Origin: Phycisphaerae bacterium
GTDB taxonomy: Bacteria > Planctomycetota > Phycisphaerae > Phycisphaerales > SM1A02
Direction of reading: 5' to 3'
Assembly: GCA_002709295.1 (NCBI GenBank)
Contig: PAQL01000001.1
Location: forward strand, 1-64,000
Length of the DNA: 64,000 nucleotides
Positions 56,736 to 64,000 of this stretch are shown here, piece by piece. The position numbers were made by a program, and so were the translations under genes. The first letter of the stretch is position 1, and each line of letters starts with the position of its first letter. Under the pieces are notes generated by a model, which saw nothing but the letters and a program-made list of their open reading frames with translations, had not been told where the DNA came from and searched no databases.

Positions 56736-58499
56736 TCAGCAGTCGCCCCAGACCGCCAGCATCAGACCGATGTCCGTTCCGGACACCTCGCCGTCTCCGT
56801 CGAGGTCGGCGGGGCAGTCCTCGGAGCAGGCGCCCCACGCCGAGAGCAGGAGGCCGAAGTCGGCCCCTCCGACCTCGCCGTCGCCGTCGAGGTCGCCCTG
56901 ACACGCATCGCAGGGGGGGACGAAGCACTGCAGCTCGACCGCGCCGTTGCCCATCGAGCCCTCGACTCCGCTGATCCGGATCAGGTACTCGACTCCGCAT
57001 TCGGCATCGAAGAAGATCGACGCGGTGTCGAACGTGCAGAAGACGTCGTCGTCGATGCACGCGACCGGAACCGGAGACTCGCAATCACCGCGGTACACGT
57101 CGACCACGGTGTCGAAGTCGGCGAGGCTGCACGTTCCGATCTTCATGAGCCCGTCGCAGGTCGACAGGTGCCGGAACCAGACGTCGCCGCCACGGAGTTT
57201 CGCAGGCACGCACTCCGATGCCGGACCGGTGGACGAGGACAGGAGCTGGCGGAAGTCGTGCAGGCCCTCGTCGATCTCGATCGCATCGGCACACAGATCA
57301 TTGGCCGGCGGATCGCCACCGCAGATCTCGGCGGCATGAGAGGCGCAGGTCGAGTCCCAGCTCCAGTCGCAGCAGACCGGATCGACGACACAGACCTCGT
57401 TGCAGCAGGATTCATCCTCGCAACCGGGATGAGCGTGGGGCTGGAGGCACGACTCCGGCCGGCCGCAGACGGGGCCGCAGGTGTCGGCGGATTCCAGGCG
57501 GAGCTTCCAGGCGAGGTCCTCGCAGTCGCCGACCTCGCCGGTGGAGCGGATCTCCAGGGTCCAGACCCCCGCCGCGAGACAGCGGTTCTCCGGGACCCCG
57601 ATGCACCCGATGGAGGCGATCTCGAATTCGGCCGGCGAATCGCACCCCCCGGGTCGGAACGAGATCGTCGCCGAGCTCGCCACGAAGAGGGCCCGCGTCC
57701 TCACCAGACCGTCACCGTCCAGATCGAGCGGGGTCAGATCTAGCTCGAGGACATCGACGTCCGCGGTCGAGGAGAACGTGCCCGCGACGACGCCGTCGGG
57801 GCCCACCGGCTCGGCCTCACCCCCCGAACAGGGGTCGTTGGACTTCCCGTCGCATGCCTCGGCCTCGATCGTCTCCGTTCCATCGGTGCCGACCACGCAC
57901 AGACCGCCGCAGGCGCTTTCAGCGAGGGCCACGCAGAGCTCGTCCCAGATCGAGTCGCAGCAGGTGGGGTCGATGGCGCACACCGCCTGGCAGCAGGTCT
58001 CGTCCTCGCACGACGGGGTGCCGTTGGAGTCGAAGCAGTCACCGGTCCCCCGGTCCCCGCATTCGCCGCCGGGCACCTGGCAGGCGAAGCCCGCGAGCAG
58101 GCTGCAGTTGCCGTCCCAGGCGTTCTTGCAGCAGAACGGGTCGGCCAGACAGATCGTCTCGCAGCACGCCCGATCATCGCACCCCGGCGTGCCGTTGGCG
58201 GAGAAGCACGAGCCGCTGATGCTGGTGCCGCAGAGCCCGACGCAGGACAGGTCGGCGAGCTGGACGCAGTTCTCGTCCCATTCCTCGCAGCAGAAGGAAT
58301 CGAGCAGGCAGACCGTCTCGCAGCACTGGAGATCGGAACAGCCCGGCAGGCCGTGAGGATCGAGACAGTCTCCGATCGCCTTCTCGCAGACCTGGCCGTG
58401 GGCCGGGGCCGGAGTCATCCACGCGGCGAGGCAGAGGAGCACGGCCGGAAGCCATGCACTCGATCGTGTCGCCGCCCTTCGAATCGAATCAGGAGCCAT
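56736..58499 (-). CDS. Secreted cysteine-rich repeat protein with dockerin-like C terminus
   Basis: A 587-residue exported protein. The signal peptide ends near MTPAPAHGQ. Four copies of a 43-residue nine-cysteine module follow, at about 45-86, 93-135, 152-195 and 345-388 (pattern C-x8-C-x4-CC-x3-C-x5-CC-x6/7-C-x7-C, for example SDLQCCETVCLLDSFCC). Between copies three and four is a beta-sandwich-like region with a DLDGDGLVRTRALF calcium loop. After copy four is an NDLCADAI...FDTVVDVYRG domain, shared with the next protein and PPC-like, and at the end two dockerin-like EF-hands (DLDGDGEVGGADFGLLLSAWGAC, then SGTDIGLMLAVWGDC). The repeat is likely disulfide-rich. No catalytic motif. Confidence 0.78.
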   Translation of the reverse strand: MAPDSIRRAATRSSAWLPAVLLCLAAWMTPAPAHGQVCEKAIGDCLDPHGLPGCSDLQCCETVCLLDSFCCEEWDENCVQLADLSCVGLCGTSISGSCFSANGTPGCDDRACCETICLADPFCCKNAWDGNCSLLAGFACQVPGGECGDRGTGDCFDSNGTPSCEDETCCQAVCAIDPTCCDSIWDELCVALAESACGGLCVVGTDGTETIEAEACDGKSNDPCSGGEAEPVGPDGVVAGTFSSTADVDVLELDLTPLDLDGDGLVRTRALFVASSATISFRPGGCDSPAEFEIASIGCIGVPENRCLAAGVWTLEIRSTGEVGDCEDLAWKLRLESADTCGPVCGRPESCLQPHAHPGCEDESCCNEVCVVDPVCCDWSWDSTCASHAAEICGGDPPANDLCADAIEIDEGLHDFRQLLSSSTGPASECVPAKLRGGDVWFRHLSTCDGLMKIGTCSLADFDTVVDVYRGDCESPVPVACIDDDVFCTFDTASIFFDAECGVEYLIRISGVEGSMGNGAVELQCFVPPCDACQGDLDGDGEVGGADFGLLLSAWGACSEDCPADLDGDGEVSGTDIGLMLAVWGDC

Positions 58500-58632
58500 G
58501 CCTGGTCACATCCTCTGTCTGGCCGTCCATCCGGCCGGAATCGAGTCGGCCGCAAGTTGCCCGTTCACCCGACCCGTTGCGCTGGTGAACGACTATAGCC
58601 CGCCGTCTCCCGGGGTCGACTGGAAAGACGGA

Positions 58633-58658
58633 GTCCCCCGGCCGATCGGCCGGGGGAC
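58633..58658 (-). terminator. Hairpin between the two cysteine-rich genes
   Basis: Perfect 11-bp inverted repeat GTCCCCCGGCC / GGCCGGGGGAC with a GATC loop, 60 bp downstream of the stop of the leftward 770-residue gene. The strand downstream has TCCGTCTTTCC. Confidence 0.75.
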
Positions 58659-58718
58659 CCGATGTCATCGAGCCGTTCCGTCGGGCGGACTTCCGGAGAA
58701 GCCCATGCCCTCGGGAGG

Positions 58719-61031
58719 TCAGGGGGTGTCGCAGGGACCCCACTGGACCAGGAGATCACCGACGTCGGCACCACCGACGACACCGTCGCCGTTGAGATCC
58801 TCCGGGCATCCCGGGCAGTCGCCCCAGGCCACCAGCAGGAAGCCGTAGTCGGCACCATCGACATCACCGTCGCCGTTGAAGTCGGCCGGGCAGCCGCCTC
58901 CACCGCCGCCGCAGTCGGTTCCGGAGCACGACACGTCGAGCGTGGCGGATCCGAATCCGGTGGTGCTGTAGCTGCCGACCCGCACGTAGTAGACGGAGTT
59001 GCAGTCCGCCGAGAAGCTGACCTCGGAGACCAGACCGCAGGTGTCGTCGTTGCAGGCGACCACCGAACCGGTGCAGGAATCCTGGTACACCGCCATCTTG
59101 GTGTCGAAGGTGGCATCATTGACCGTGCAGAAGGACATGGTGACCAGGCCCTCGCAGGACGGCACGTATCGGTACCAGAGGTCGTTGTTGATCTGGTCGT
59201 TGCCGAACTTGGCACATTCCGGCGGCAGGACCTGACCGGAGTTGGTCGCACCGAACGTGTCGATCACGATCGGACCGTCGACGATGTCGATGGCCCCCTC
59301 GCACTCGTCGTTCGACGGCGGCTCGGGGCCGCCGCCACCTTCGCCGATGGTCATGGTCGCGGTGCCCTGGCTGCCGTCCCAGGAACCGATCTGGATGATG
59401 ATCTCCTGACCGGCGACCAGCGCCGGCAGCGACATCAGCGATGAGAAACCTGCACAACCGTCACCATCGTCGTTGCAGGCGATGAGGACGCCGCCGCAGG
59501 AGTCGTAGGCGGCCAGACGGGTGTCGAAGCTCGCCTGGTTGCAGGTCGAGACCGACCAGTCGCCGTCGGACGGGACGGTCCAGCTGTAGAAGAGGTCGTT
59601 GAAGATCGTGACCGATCCGAAGCTGTCGCACTCGAAGGGCAGATCGGCACCGTCGGTGCCGGTGCAGGCGGTGTCGACCTCGACGTCGCCCTCGAAGGAT
59701 CCGAGCGCGATGGCGTCGGAGCAGACGTCGCCGACGATCTCGTCGGCCGGCTCTGCGGTCAGGGCCACCTGGTAGAGGTTGAGCGGCCCGCTGCCGCAGG
59801 GCACGCCGTCGAAGCCGTTGAGGCCCACGAAGGCGTAGTAGTCGCCTGCGGGGAGACAGGCGGTGACGCTCCCGCCGCATTCCACGGCCTCGCCGATGAC
59901 CAGGCTCGGCTCGGGGCACTCCTTGCTCACGAAGAGCAGGACGGTCGAGACGTTGCTGTTGCAGGTCATGGTGACGAACGAGGTGGCGTCGATCGAGAAG
60001 TCGAACCAGTCGGTGTCGCGGGTTCCACCGGCGGCCCACATCGTGCCGCAGATGGTGTCACCGATGTTCACGGGCTGGGAGGGGTAGCCGACGCCGTTGC
60101 AGCCGCCGTTGGTGTCGTCGCCGCAGCCCTCGAGCTCGACGACGTCCTCCTTGGAGCATTCGGAGAGGCATCCGGCCAGGCAGTCGTCACCCTCGCAGAT
60201 GGTGAGGTTGCCGGTGCCCTGGGCCGGGGGGTTGAACCCGCCGAGCTGGATGAAGTAGGTCTTGCCGGCCTCGACCGAGGCGACCATCTCCGAGGTGAAT
60301 CCGGCACAGCCGAGTCCGTCGTCGTTGCAGGCCTCGAAGACGAGGTTGTCGCAGTCCCCGCTCCAGAGGGCCAGACGCGTGTCGAAGTCGGCGTCGTTGC
60401 AGGTCGAGAACACCGCGATCTCGTTGGTGCTCGCGGTCCAGGTGTACCAGATGTCGCCGCGGATCACGATTTCGCCGAAGCTCTCGCATTCCGGGGGAAG
60501 CTGGATGTCGCCGGTGCTCGCGCCGAGGCTGTCGAAGGCGACCACCAGGTCGCCGGTGCCCAGGTCGATCGCATCGACGCACTCGTCGTTCTCGGGCGGC
60601 TCGCCATCGAAGCAGGCGACCGCGGTCTCGCTGACGCAGATCGAGTCCCAGGCGACGTCGCAGCAGTAGGGGTCGATCTTGCAGACCGAGTTGCAGCAGT
60701 CGAGGTCATCGCACCCGGGGGTGCCGTTGGGGACGTCGCAGCCGCCGGAGGCGGGGTCGCCGCATCCGGAATCTCCGCCGCACAGAGTGAGGGCCAGATC
60801 GACGCAGGTCGAATCCCATTCCACCTCGCAGCAGAACGAGTCGAAGCTGCTGCAGACCGATTCGCAGCAGGTCTCGTCGACGCAGCCCGGCGTGCCGTTG
60901 GCCTCGAGACAGCTGCCCGATGCAGGGTCGCCGCACGAGGGGAATTCATCTCCGGCGATGACGGAACCGGCGAGGATGAGCGTGGTGGCCAGGGTCATCC
61001 CGCCGCCAAGCAGGGTGTTACGTCGAATCAT
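58719..61031 (-). CDS. Large secreted cysteine-rich protein with three PPC-like domains and dockerin-like C terminus
   Basis: A 770-residue paralogue of the preceding gene. Signal peptide (TLATTLILAGSVIAG), two nine-cysteine modules (residues about 40-130), then three repeats of about 130 residues of the form NDECVDAI...LPPECESFG...DIWYTWTA...FDTRLALWSGDC...ACNDDGLGCAGF, resembling bacterial pre-peptidase (PPC) domains, with a fourth divergent segment between the first and second. It ends in two dockerin-like EF-hands (DFNGDGDVDGADYGFLLVAWGDC, DLNGDGVVGGADVGDLLVQWGPC). It probably mediates adhesion or holds a surface complex together. Its own terminator follows; a 312-bp promoter-bearing spacer precedes it. 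Confidence 0.8.
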   Translation of the reverse strand: MIRRNTLLGGGMTLATTLILAGSVIAGDEFPSCGDPASGSCLEANGTPGCVDETCCESVCSSFDSFCCEVEWDSTCVDLALTLCGGDSGCGDPASGGCDVPNGTPGCDDLDCCNSVCKIDPYCCDVAWDSICVSETAVACFDGEPPENDECVDAIDLGTGDLVVAFDSLGASTGDIQLPPECESFGEIVIRGDIWYTWTASTNEIAVFSTCNDADFDTRLALWSGDCDNLVFEACNDDGLGCAGFTSEMVASVEAGKTYFIQLGGFNPPAQGTGNLTICEGDDCLAGCLSECSKEDVVELEGCGDDTNGGCNGVGYPSQPVNIGDTICGTMWAAGGTRDTDWFDFSIDATSFVTMTCNSNVSTVLLFVSKECPEPSLVIGEAVECGGSVTACLPAGDYYAFVGLNGFDGVPCGSGPLNLYQVALTAEPADEIVGDVCSDAIALGSFEGDVEVDTACTGTDGADLPFECDSFGSVTIFNDLFYSWTVPSDGDWSVSTCNQASFDTRLAAYDSCGGVLIACNDDGDGCAGFSSLMSLPALVAGQEIIIQIGSWDGSQGTATMTIGEGGGGPEPPSNDECEGAIDIVDGPIVIDTFGATNSGQVLPPECAKFGNDQINNDLWYRYVPSCEGLVTMSFCTVNDATFDTKMAVYQDSCTGSVVACNDDTCGLVSEVSFSADCNSVYYVRVGSYSTTGFGSATLDVSCSGTDCGGGGGGCPADFNGDGDVDGADYGFLLVAWGDCPGCPEDLNGDGVVGGADVGDLLVQWGPCDTP

Positions 61032-61343
61032 GTCAGCGAATCTCCTCAGGAACGAGCCCGATCGAGCGGGCGGTCACGACAACGGTGCGCCAGGGCGACC
61101 GAAAGTGCACGGGGGAGCGACCCCCGCGATGGTTGGCGTCCTTCCGAAGCGGATTCCGCCGGACGGTCGCTGCCTTCAAGATAATCGCGGAAGCCCTCCG
61201 GGGAACCGGAAATCGGGAACCCGGGCGTCTTTCATCCACGCCCCTTCGGCCCGGAGCGACTGGGGACCGGGGATTGGGGTACCATTGATCGACTGGTCCG
61301 GGAACCAGAATTCCTCGAATCCCCTGCACAGGAGCATCGCAGC
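61032..61343. other. Divergent promoter region between the cysteine-rich gene and the peroxiredoxin
   Basis: A 312-base spacer with no supported gene. It must hold both divergent promoters, but no clear -35/-10 pairs or operators were assigned. Confidence 0.45.
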
Positions 61344-61820
61344 ATGGCCCCGACCCCCGGCGACATCGCCCCCGCCATCTCCCTCCCCGAAGGCCCCGGT
61401 CAGACGGTCGACGTCGACTGGTCCGCCGGTCCGACCGTGATCCTCTTCTTTCCGCTGGCCTTCAGCGGCGTGTGCCAGGAGGAGTTCTGCACCGTCCGCG
61501 ACGACTGGGACGCATGGACGAGCCTCGGAGCGAAGGTCTACGGGATCTCGATCGACAGCTGCTTCGTGGTCGCGAAGTTCCGCGAGCTCGAATCGCTGCC
61601 CTTCCCGCTTCTCAGCGACTTCAACAAGACCACCTGCGCCGAGTGGGGGACCCTCCTCGAGGACCTCATGGGCCAGAAGGGCGTCTCGACTCGGGCCGCG
61701 TTCGTGGTGGACACCGAGGGCAGGATCGTGCACGCGGCGATCCAGGAGAACCCCGGCGAACTGCCGGACTTCGATGCCGTCAAGAACGCATTGAAGGATG
61801 CGTCGGCCGCCACGACCTGA
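61344..61820 (+). CDS. Peroxiredoxin (AhpC/TSA family)
   Basis: Thiol peroxidase of 158 residues. Thioredoxin-like fold with the peroxidatic Cys in FFPLAFSGVCQEEFC (about residue 44), a second Cys 5 positions later, and VSTRAAFVVDTEGRIV. Arg is present in the STRAAFVV strand. It could use Cys48 or the Cys of TTCAEWG as resolving residue. The ATG at 61344 is the natural start. It sits 18 bp upstream of the PP2C phosphatase gene on the same strand, so both may be induced together. Reductant unknown. Confidence 0.88.
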   Translation: MAPTPGDIAPAISLPEGPGQTVDVDWSAGPTVILFFPLAFSGVCQEEFCTVRDDWDAWTSLGAKVYGISIDSCFVVAKFRELESLPFPLLSDFNKTTCAEWGTLLEDLMGQKGVSTRAAFVVDTEGRIVHAAIQENPGELPDFDAVKNALKDASAATT

Positions 61821-61838
61821 GCACCCCGCAATCAGCGC

Positions 61839-63863
61839 ATGGATCCGGCTTCACCCGAGGCAGCAACCAGGACCGGCACCCGATCGACGTTGTCGATCGC
61901 GATCACCTATCCCGTGGTCCTGTCCTTCGTGATGGGACTGGTGGTGCTCCTGATGGGCGCCCTCACCACCGCGGGCATGCAGCGCTCGACCCGGGATCTG
62001 CTCGATCAGCTGATCCACCAGGTCACCGAACGCATGCGACTGGCGGTGGTCGACACCCTCGAGACCCCGCATCGGGTCGCGGGTCTCATGAGCGAGAGCA
62101 TCTCGTCGGGCCGGCTCGAGGTGTCCGACATCTCGGATCTGGAGGCCTGCATCCCGCAGGCGGCGGAGATCGCCCGGGCCTTTCCATCGATCGGCTCGGT
62201 GCTGGTGGCCAACGCCCGCGACGACGTCATGTGGGTCGAACAGCGCACCGAGGGCGACTGGAAGGTCGTCACCTACGACGACTCCGGCGACGGCAACGCC
62301 GTCGAACGACTGCTGGACGACCGGGGTCTCCCCACGGGAGAGTCCCTTGGCTCGTATCCATACACCCCGTCGGAACGCCCCTGGTACCGGACCGCGGTCG
62401 AGGCCGGGGAGAAGGGGGCATGGAGCCCGCTGTACGTCTGGGCCACGACCGACGAGACCCCGCCCATCGGGGCCGGCTTCGCCCGGGAGATCACGAACGA
62501 GGACGGCAACCGACTCGCGCTGATCGAGATCGGGTTCACCACCCGGGACCTTTCCGAGCAGATGGGACGGATCTCGATCGGCCGCGAGGGCCGGGCGATG
62601 ATCATGGACTCCGGGGGCAACATCGTCGCCACCGACGACCCCGGGATTCGCAGGAGCATGGACGGCAAGGTGCTCCCGGCGACCGCCGTGGACGATCCGG
62701 TGCTGGCCGGCGTGGCGGGCTCCGCGATCGCCGAAGGCGGTGGAGCCACCTACAACACCCGGGTCGAGCAGCCCTCCGGCACCTGGTGGGAGGCGGAATC
62801 CGAACCACTTGCGATCGACTGGGGCCCCACGTGGAACCTCGTGATCGCGATCCCCGACCGGGAGCTCCTCTCCGGCGTCAGGCAGGTCCAAAGCCGGATG
62901 CTGCTGGCCGGCGTGCTCATCCTCATCGGCTGCGGACTCATCGGCTTCGCGGTCGCACGGTCGATCGTCCGCCCGATCCTCGCACTGCGTGGCACCGCCG
63001 CGGCGATCGCCGGCGGCAACCTCGAGGCGACATTCGATCCCCGGGGCGGGCGGGAGTTCATCGAGCTCTCCCGCGATCTCTCCTCGATGACCAGCGGTCT
63101 GCGGGAGCGATTCGAGATGCAGAACGCCCTCGAGGTCGCGATGGAGATCCAGCAGCATCTCCTCCCGCAGTCCTCGCCCCTGATCGACGGGGTCGACATC
63201 GCCGCGACCAGCATCTACTCCGACGAGACCGGCGGGGACTACTTCGACTTCCCCGAAGCCGATCCCGGGACCGACGCGGAGAATCCCTGCCAGCTGATCG
63301 CCCTCGGCGACGTGACCGGTCACGGGATCGGAGCCGCGCTGATCATGGCCAGTGCCCGCTCGGCGCTGCGGGCCCGCCTGCATGTGGACGCCGATCTCGG
63401 CACCCTGCTGGGAGGGGTCAACGCGACCCTGGTCGAGGACATCCCGATGGGGCGGTTCATGACCATGCTCTTCATCCGTCTGAAGCCCGAGCTCGACGGA
63501 TTCCTGTGGGCCAGCGCCGGGCACGATCCCCCGATCGTCTACGACCCGCTTCGCGACACGTTCCACGAGCCCGATGGCGGCAGCGTGCCGCTGGGCCTGG
63601 TCGATGACGAGCACTTCGATCAGTACGAGGAGCCGTTGCACGGCCCGGGATCGATCATCGTGACCGCCACCGACGGCGTCTGGGAGACCGTCTCCCCGGA
63701 TGGTGACTTCTACGGCAAGGATCGACTCCGCGAGCTGATCCATCGCCATCGTGATCGCTCCTCGCGCGAGATCATGGACGCCGTGATCGAGGACACCAAT
63801 CGATTCCGCGGCCACGATCGGGCCGCCGACGACGTCACCATCGTGGTGGTGAAGCTCACCTGA
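61839..63863 (+). CDS. Membrane-bound PP2C (SpoIIE/RsbU-type) phosphatase with sensor domain
   Basis: A 674-residue sensor. TM1 at about 20-45 (YPVVLSFVMGLVVLLMGALT), a large extracytoplasmic dCache-like domain to about residue 335 (RPWYRTAVEAGEKGAWSPLYVWATTD), TM2 about 350-370 (MLLAGVLILIGCGLIGFAV), HAMP (RSIVRPILALRGTAAAIAGGNLEA) and a C-terminal SpoIIE-like PP2C phosphatase with ALGDVTGHGIGAALIMASAR and LWASAGHDPPIV acidic metal-binding residues. Likely dephosphorylates an anti-sigma-factor antagonist (RsbV type). No rsbV/rsbW genes are in view. Start near 61839; 18 bp after the peroxiredoxin. Confidence 0.88.
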   Translation: MDPASPEAATRTGTRSTLSIAITYPVVLSFVMGLVVLLMGALTTAGMQRSTRDLLDQLIHQVTERMRLAVVDTLETPHRVAGLMSESISSGRLEVSDISDLEACIPQAAEIARAFPSIGSVLVANARDDVMWVEQRTEGDWKVVTYDDSGDGNAVERLLDDRGLPTGESLGSYPYTPSERPWYRTAVEAGEKGAWSPLYVWATTDETPPIGAGFAREITNEDGNRLALIEIGFTTRDLSEQMGRISIGREGRAMIMDSGGNIVATDDPGIRRSMDGKVLPATAVDDPVLAGVAGSAIAEGGGATYNTRVEQPSGTWWEAESEPLAIDWGPTWNLVIAIPDRELLSGVRQVQSRMLLAGVLILIGCGLIGFAVARSIVRPILALRGTAAAIAGGNLEATFDPRGGREFIELSRDLSSMTSGLRERFEMQNALEVAMEIQQHLLPQSSPLIDGVDIAATSIYSDETGGDYFDFPEADPGTDAENPCQLIALGDVTGHGIGAALIMASARSALRARLHVDADLGTLLGGVNATLVEDIPMGRFMTMLFIRLKPELDGFLWASAGHDPPIVYDPLRDTFHEPDGGSVPLGLVDDEHFDQYEEPLHGPGSIIVTATDGVWETVSPDGDFYGKDRLRELIHRHRDRSSREIMDAVIEDTNRFRGHDRAADDVTIVVVKLT

Positions 63864-63897
63864 GTCACGACACGCCCCGTCCGAATCGGAGCCGAGG

Positions 63898-64000
63898 ATG
63901 AGACAGCTGACGACGACCTGGTGGTTCAAGATCCCGTTCGCCTACTGGCTCGCCGGGATCCTGATCTATCCGCCGGTCTTCGACCGGCCGCCGGAATCGG
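63898..64000 (+). CDS. Partial gene cut by the window end
   Basis: The ATG at 63898 opens a frame reading MRQLTTTWWFKIPFAYWLAGILIYPPVF to the last base, with a hydrophobic segment at about 12-27. Only 34 codons are visible and no family can be given. It follows the phosphatase gene by 34 bp and may be in its operon. GAGG is 4 nt upstream of the ATG, rather close. Confidence 0.5.
   Translation, partial: MRQLTTTWWFKIPFAYWLAGILIYPPVFDRPPES

Noticed and set aside
61472-63607. 711-aa + ORF, and the 692-aa minus ORF 61851-63929
   Set aside because: Frame-shifted and antisense shadows of the PP2C phosphatase gene.

Overview
The window is GC-rich chromosomal DNA, about two-thirds G+C and densely coded on both strands, from what is most likely a member of the Planctomycetota, class Phycisphaerae (inference). 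The main pointers are four secreted proteins (one of them a pseudogene copy carrying the same module) that end in dockerin-like EF-hand modules of the LNGDGVVDxxDLGxLIxxWGxC kind, a type III glutamine synthetase, a two-domain sulfatase, HEAT-repeat exported proteins, and a WXG100-like/FtsK locus in an organism that also carries WaaE-type (LPS core) glycosyltransferases and so is probably diderm. There is no rRNA, CRISPR array, transposase or prophage. There is one tRNA (Val, GAC).

Layout. 0-10 kb: a truncated aldo/keto reductase at the window edge, an FAD oxidoreductase, divergent NAD-isocitrate dehydrogenase and class IV-like histone deacetylase genes, a long SMC, and a FlgI-like lipoprotein with HEAT-like repeats. 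10-21 kb: the RNA helicase HrpA, then a four-gene leftward cluster resembling a minimal type VII (ESX/Yuk) secretion locus: a WXG100-like protein, a coiled-coil protein, a second small W-R-D protein, and a 1304-residue membrane-anchored FtsK/SpoIIIE ATPase with three ATPase-like domains. A divergent aldehyde dehydrogenase follows. 21-30 kb: core information-processing genes transcribed leftward: tig, a SHOCT membrane protein (where clpP often sits), clpX, a free-methionine-sulfoxide reductase, rpmB, dnaG and rpoD. 30-41 kb: glutamine synthetase III, a MoxR-ATPase/VWA pair, a membrane protein, a YfcE-like phosphoesterase, gltX, a lipoprotein, a VIT-like transporter, tRNA-Val with promoter and terminator, and a beta-helix/dockerin pseudogene. 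41-50 kb: an FG-GAP/dockerin-like secreted protein, a sulfatase fused to an SGNH hydrolase, an Mpo1-like protein, trpA, a cohesin-like/dockerin-like protein, lexA and an odd overlapping ORF upstream of it. 50-64 kb: a class V aminotransferase, two glycosyltransferases, HEAT and SPOR/TPR envelope proteins, an acyl-CoA synthetase, two large cysteine-rich dockerin-like secreted proteins, a peroxiredoxin and a membrane-bound PP2C (RsbU-like) phosphatase.

How the genes fit together. The tig/clpX and dnaG/rpoD groups are housekeeping. The secreted dockerin-like proteins, sulfatase-esterase and cohesin-like protein suggest handling of sulfated, acylated polysaccharide at the cell surface. The WXG100/FtsK cluster is the best candidate for an under-described system. 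The upstream region of lexA, with a perfect TGTTC-N-GAACA inverted repeat, a novel ORF and an unexplained intrinsic terminator, is the second. Many long ORFs in the track are antisense or frame-shifted shadows caused by high GC and were left out.
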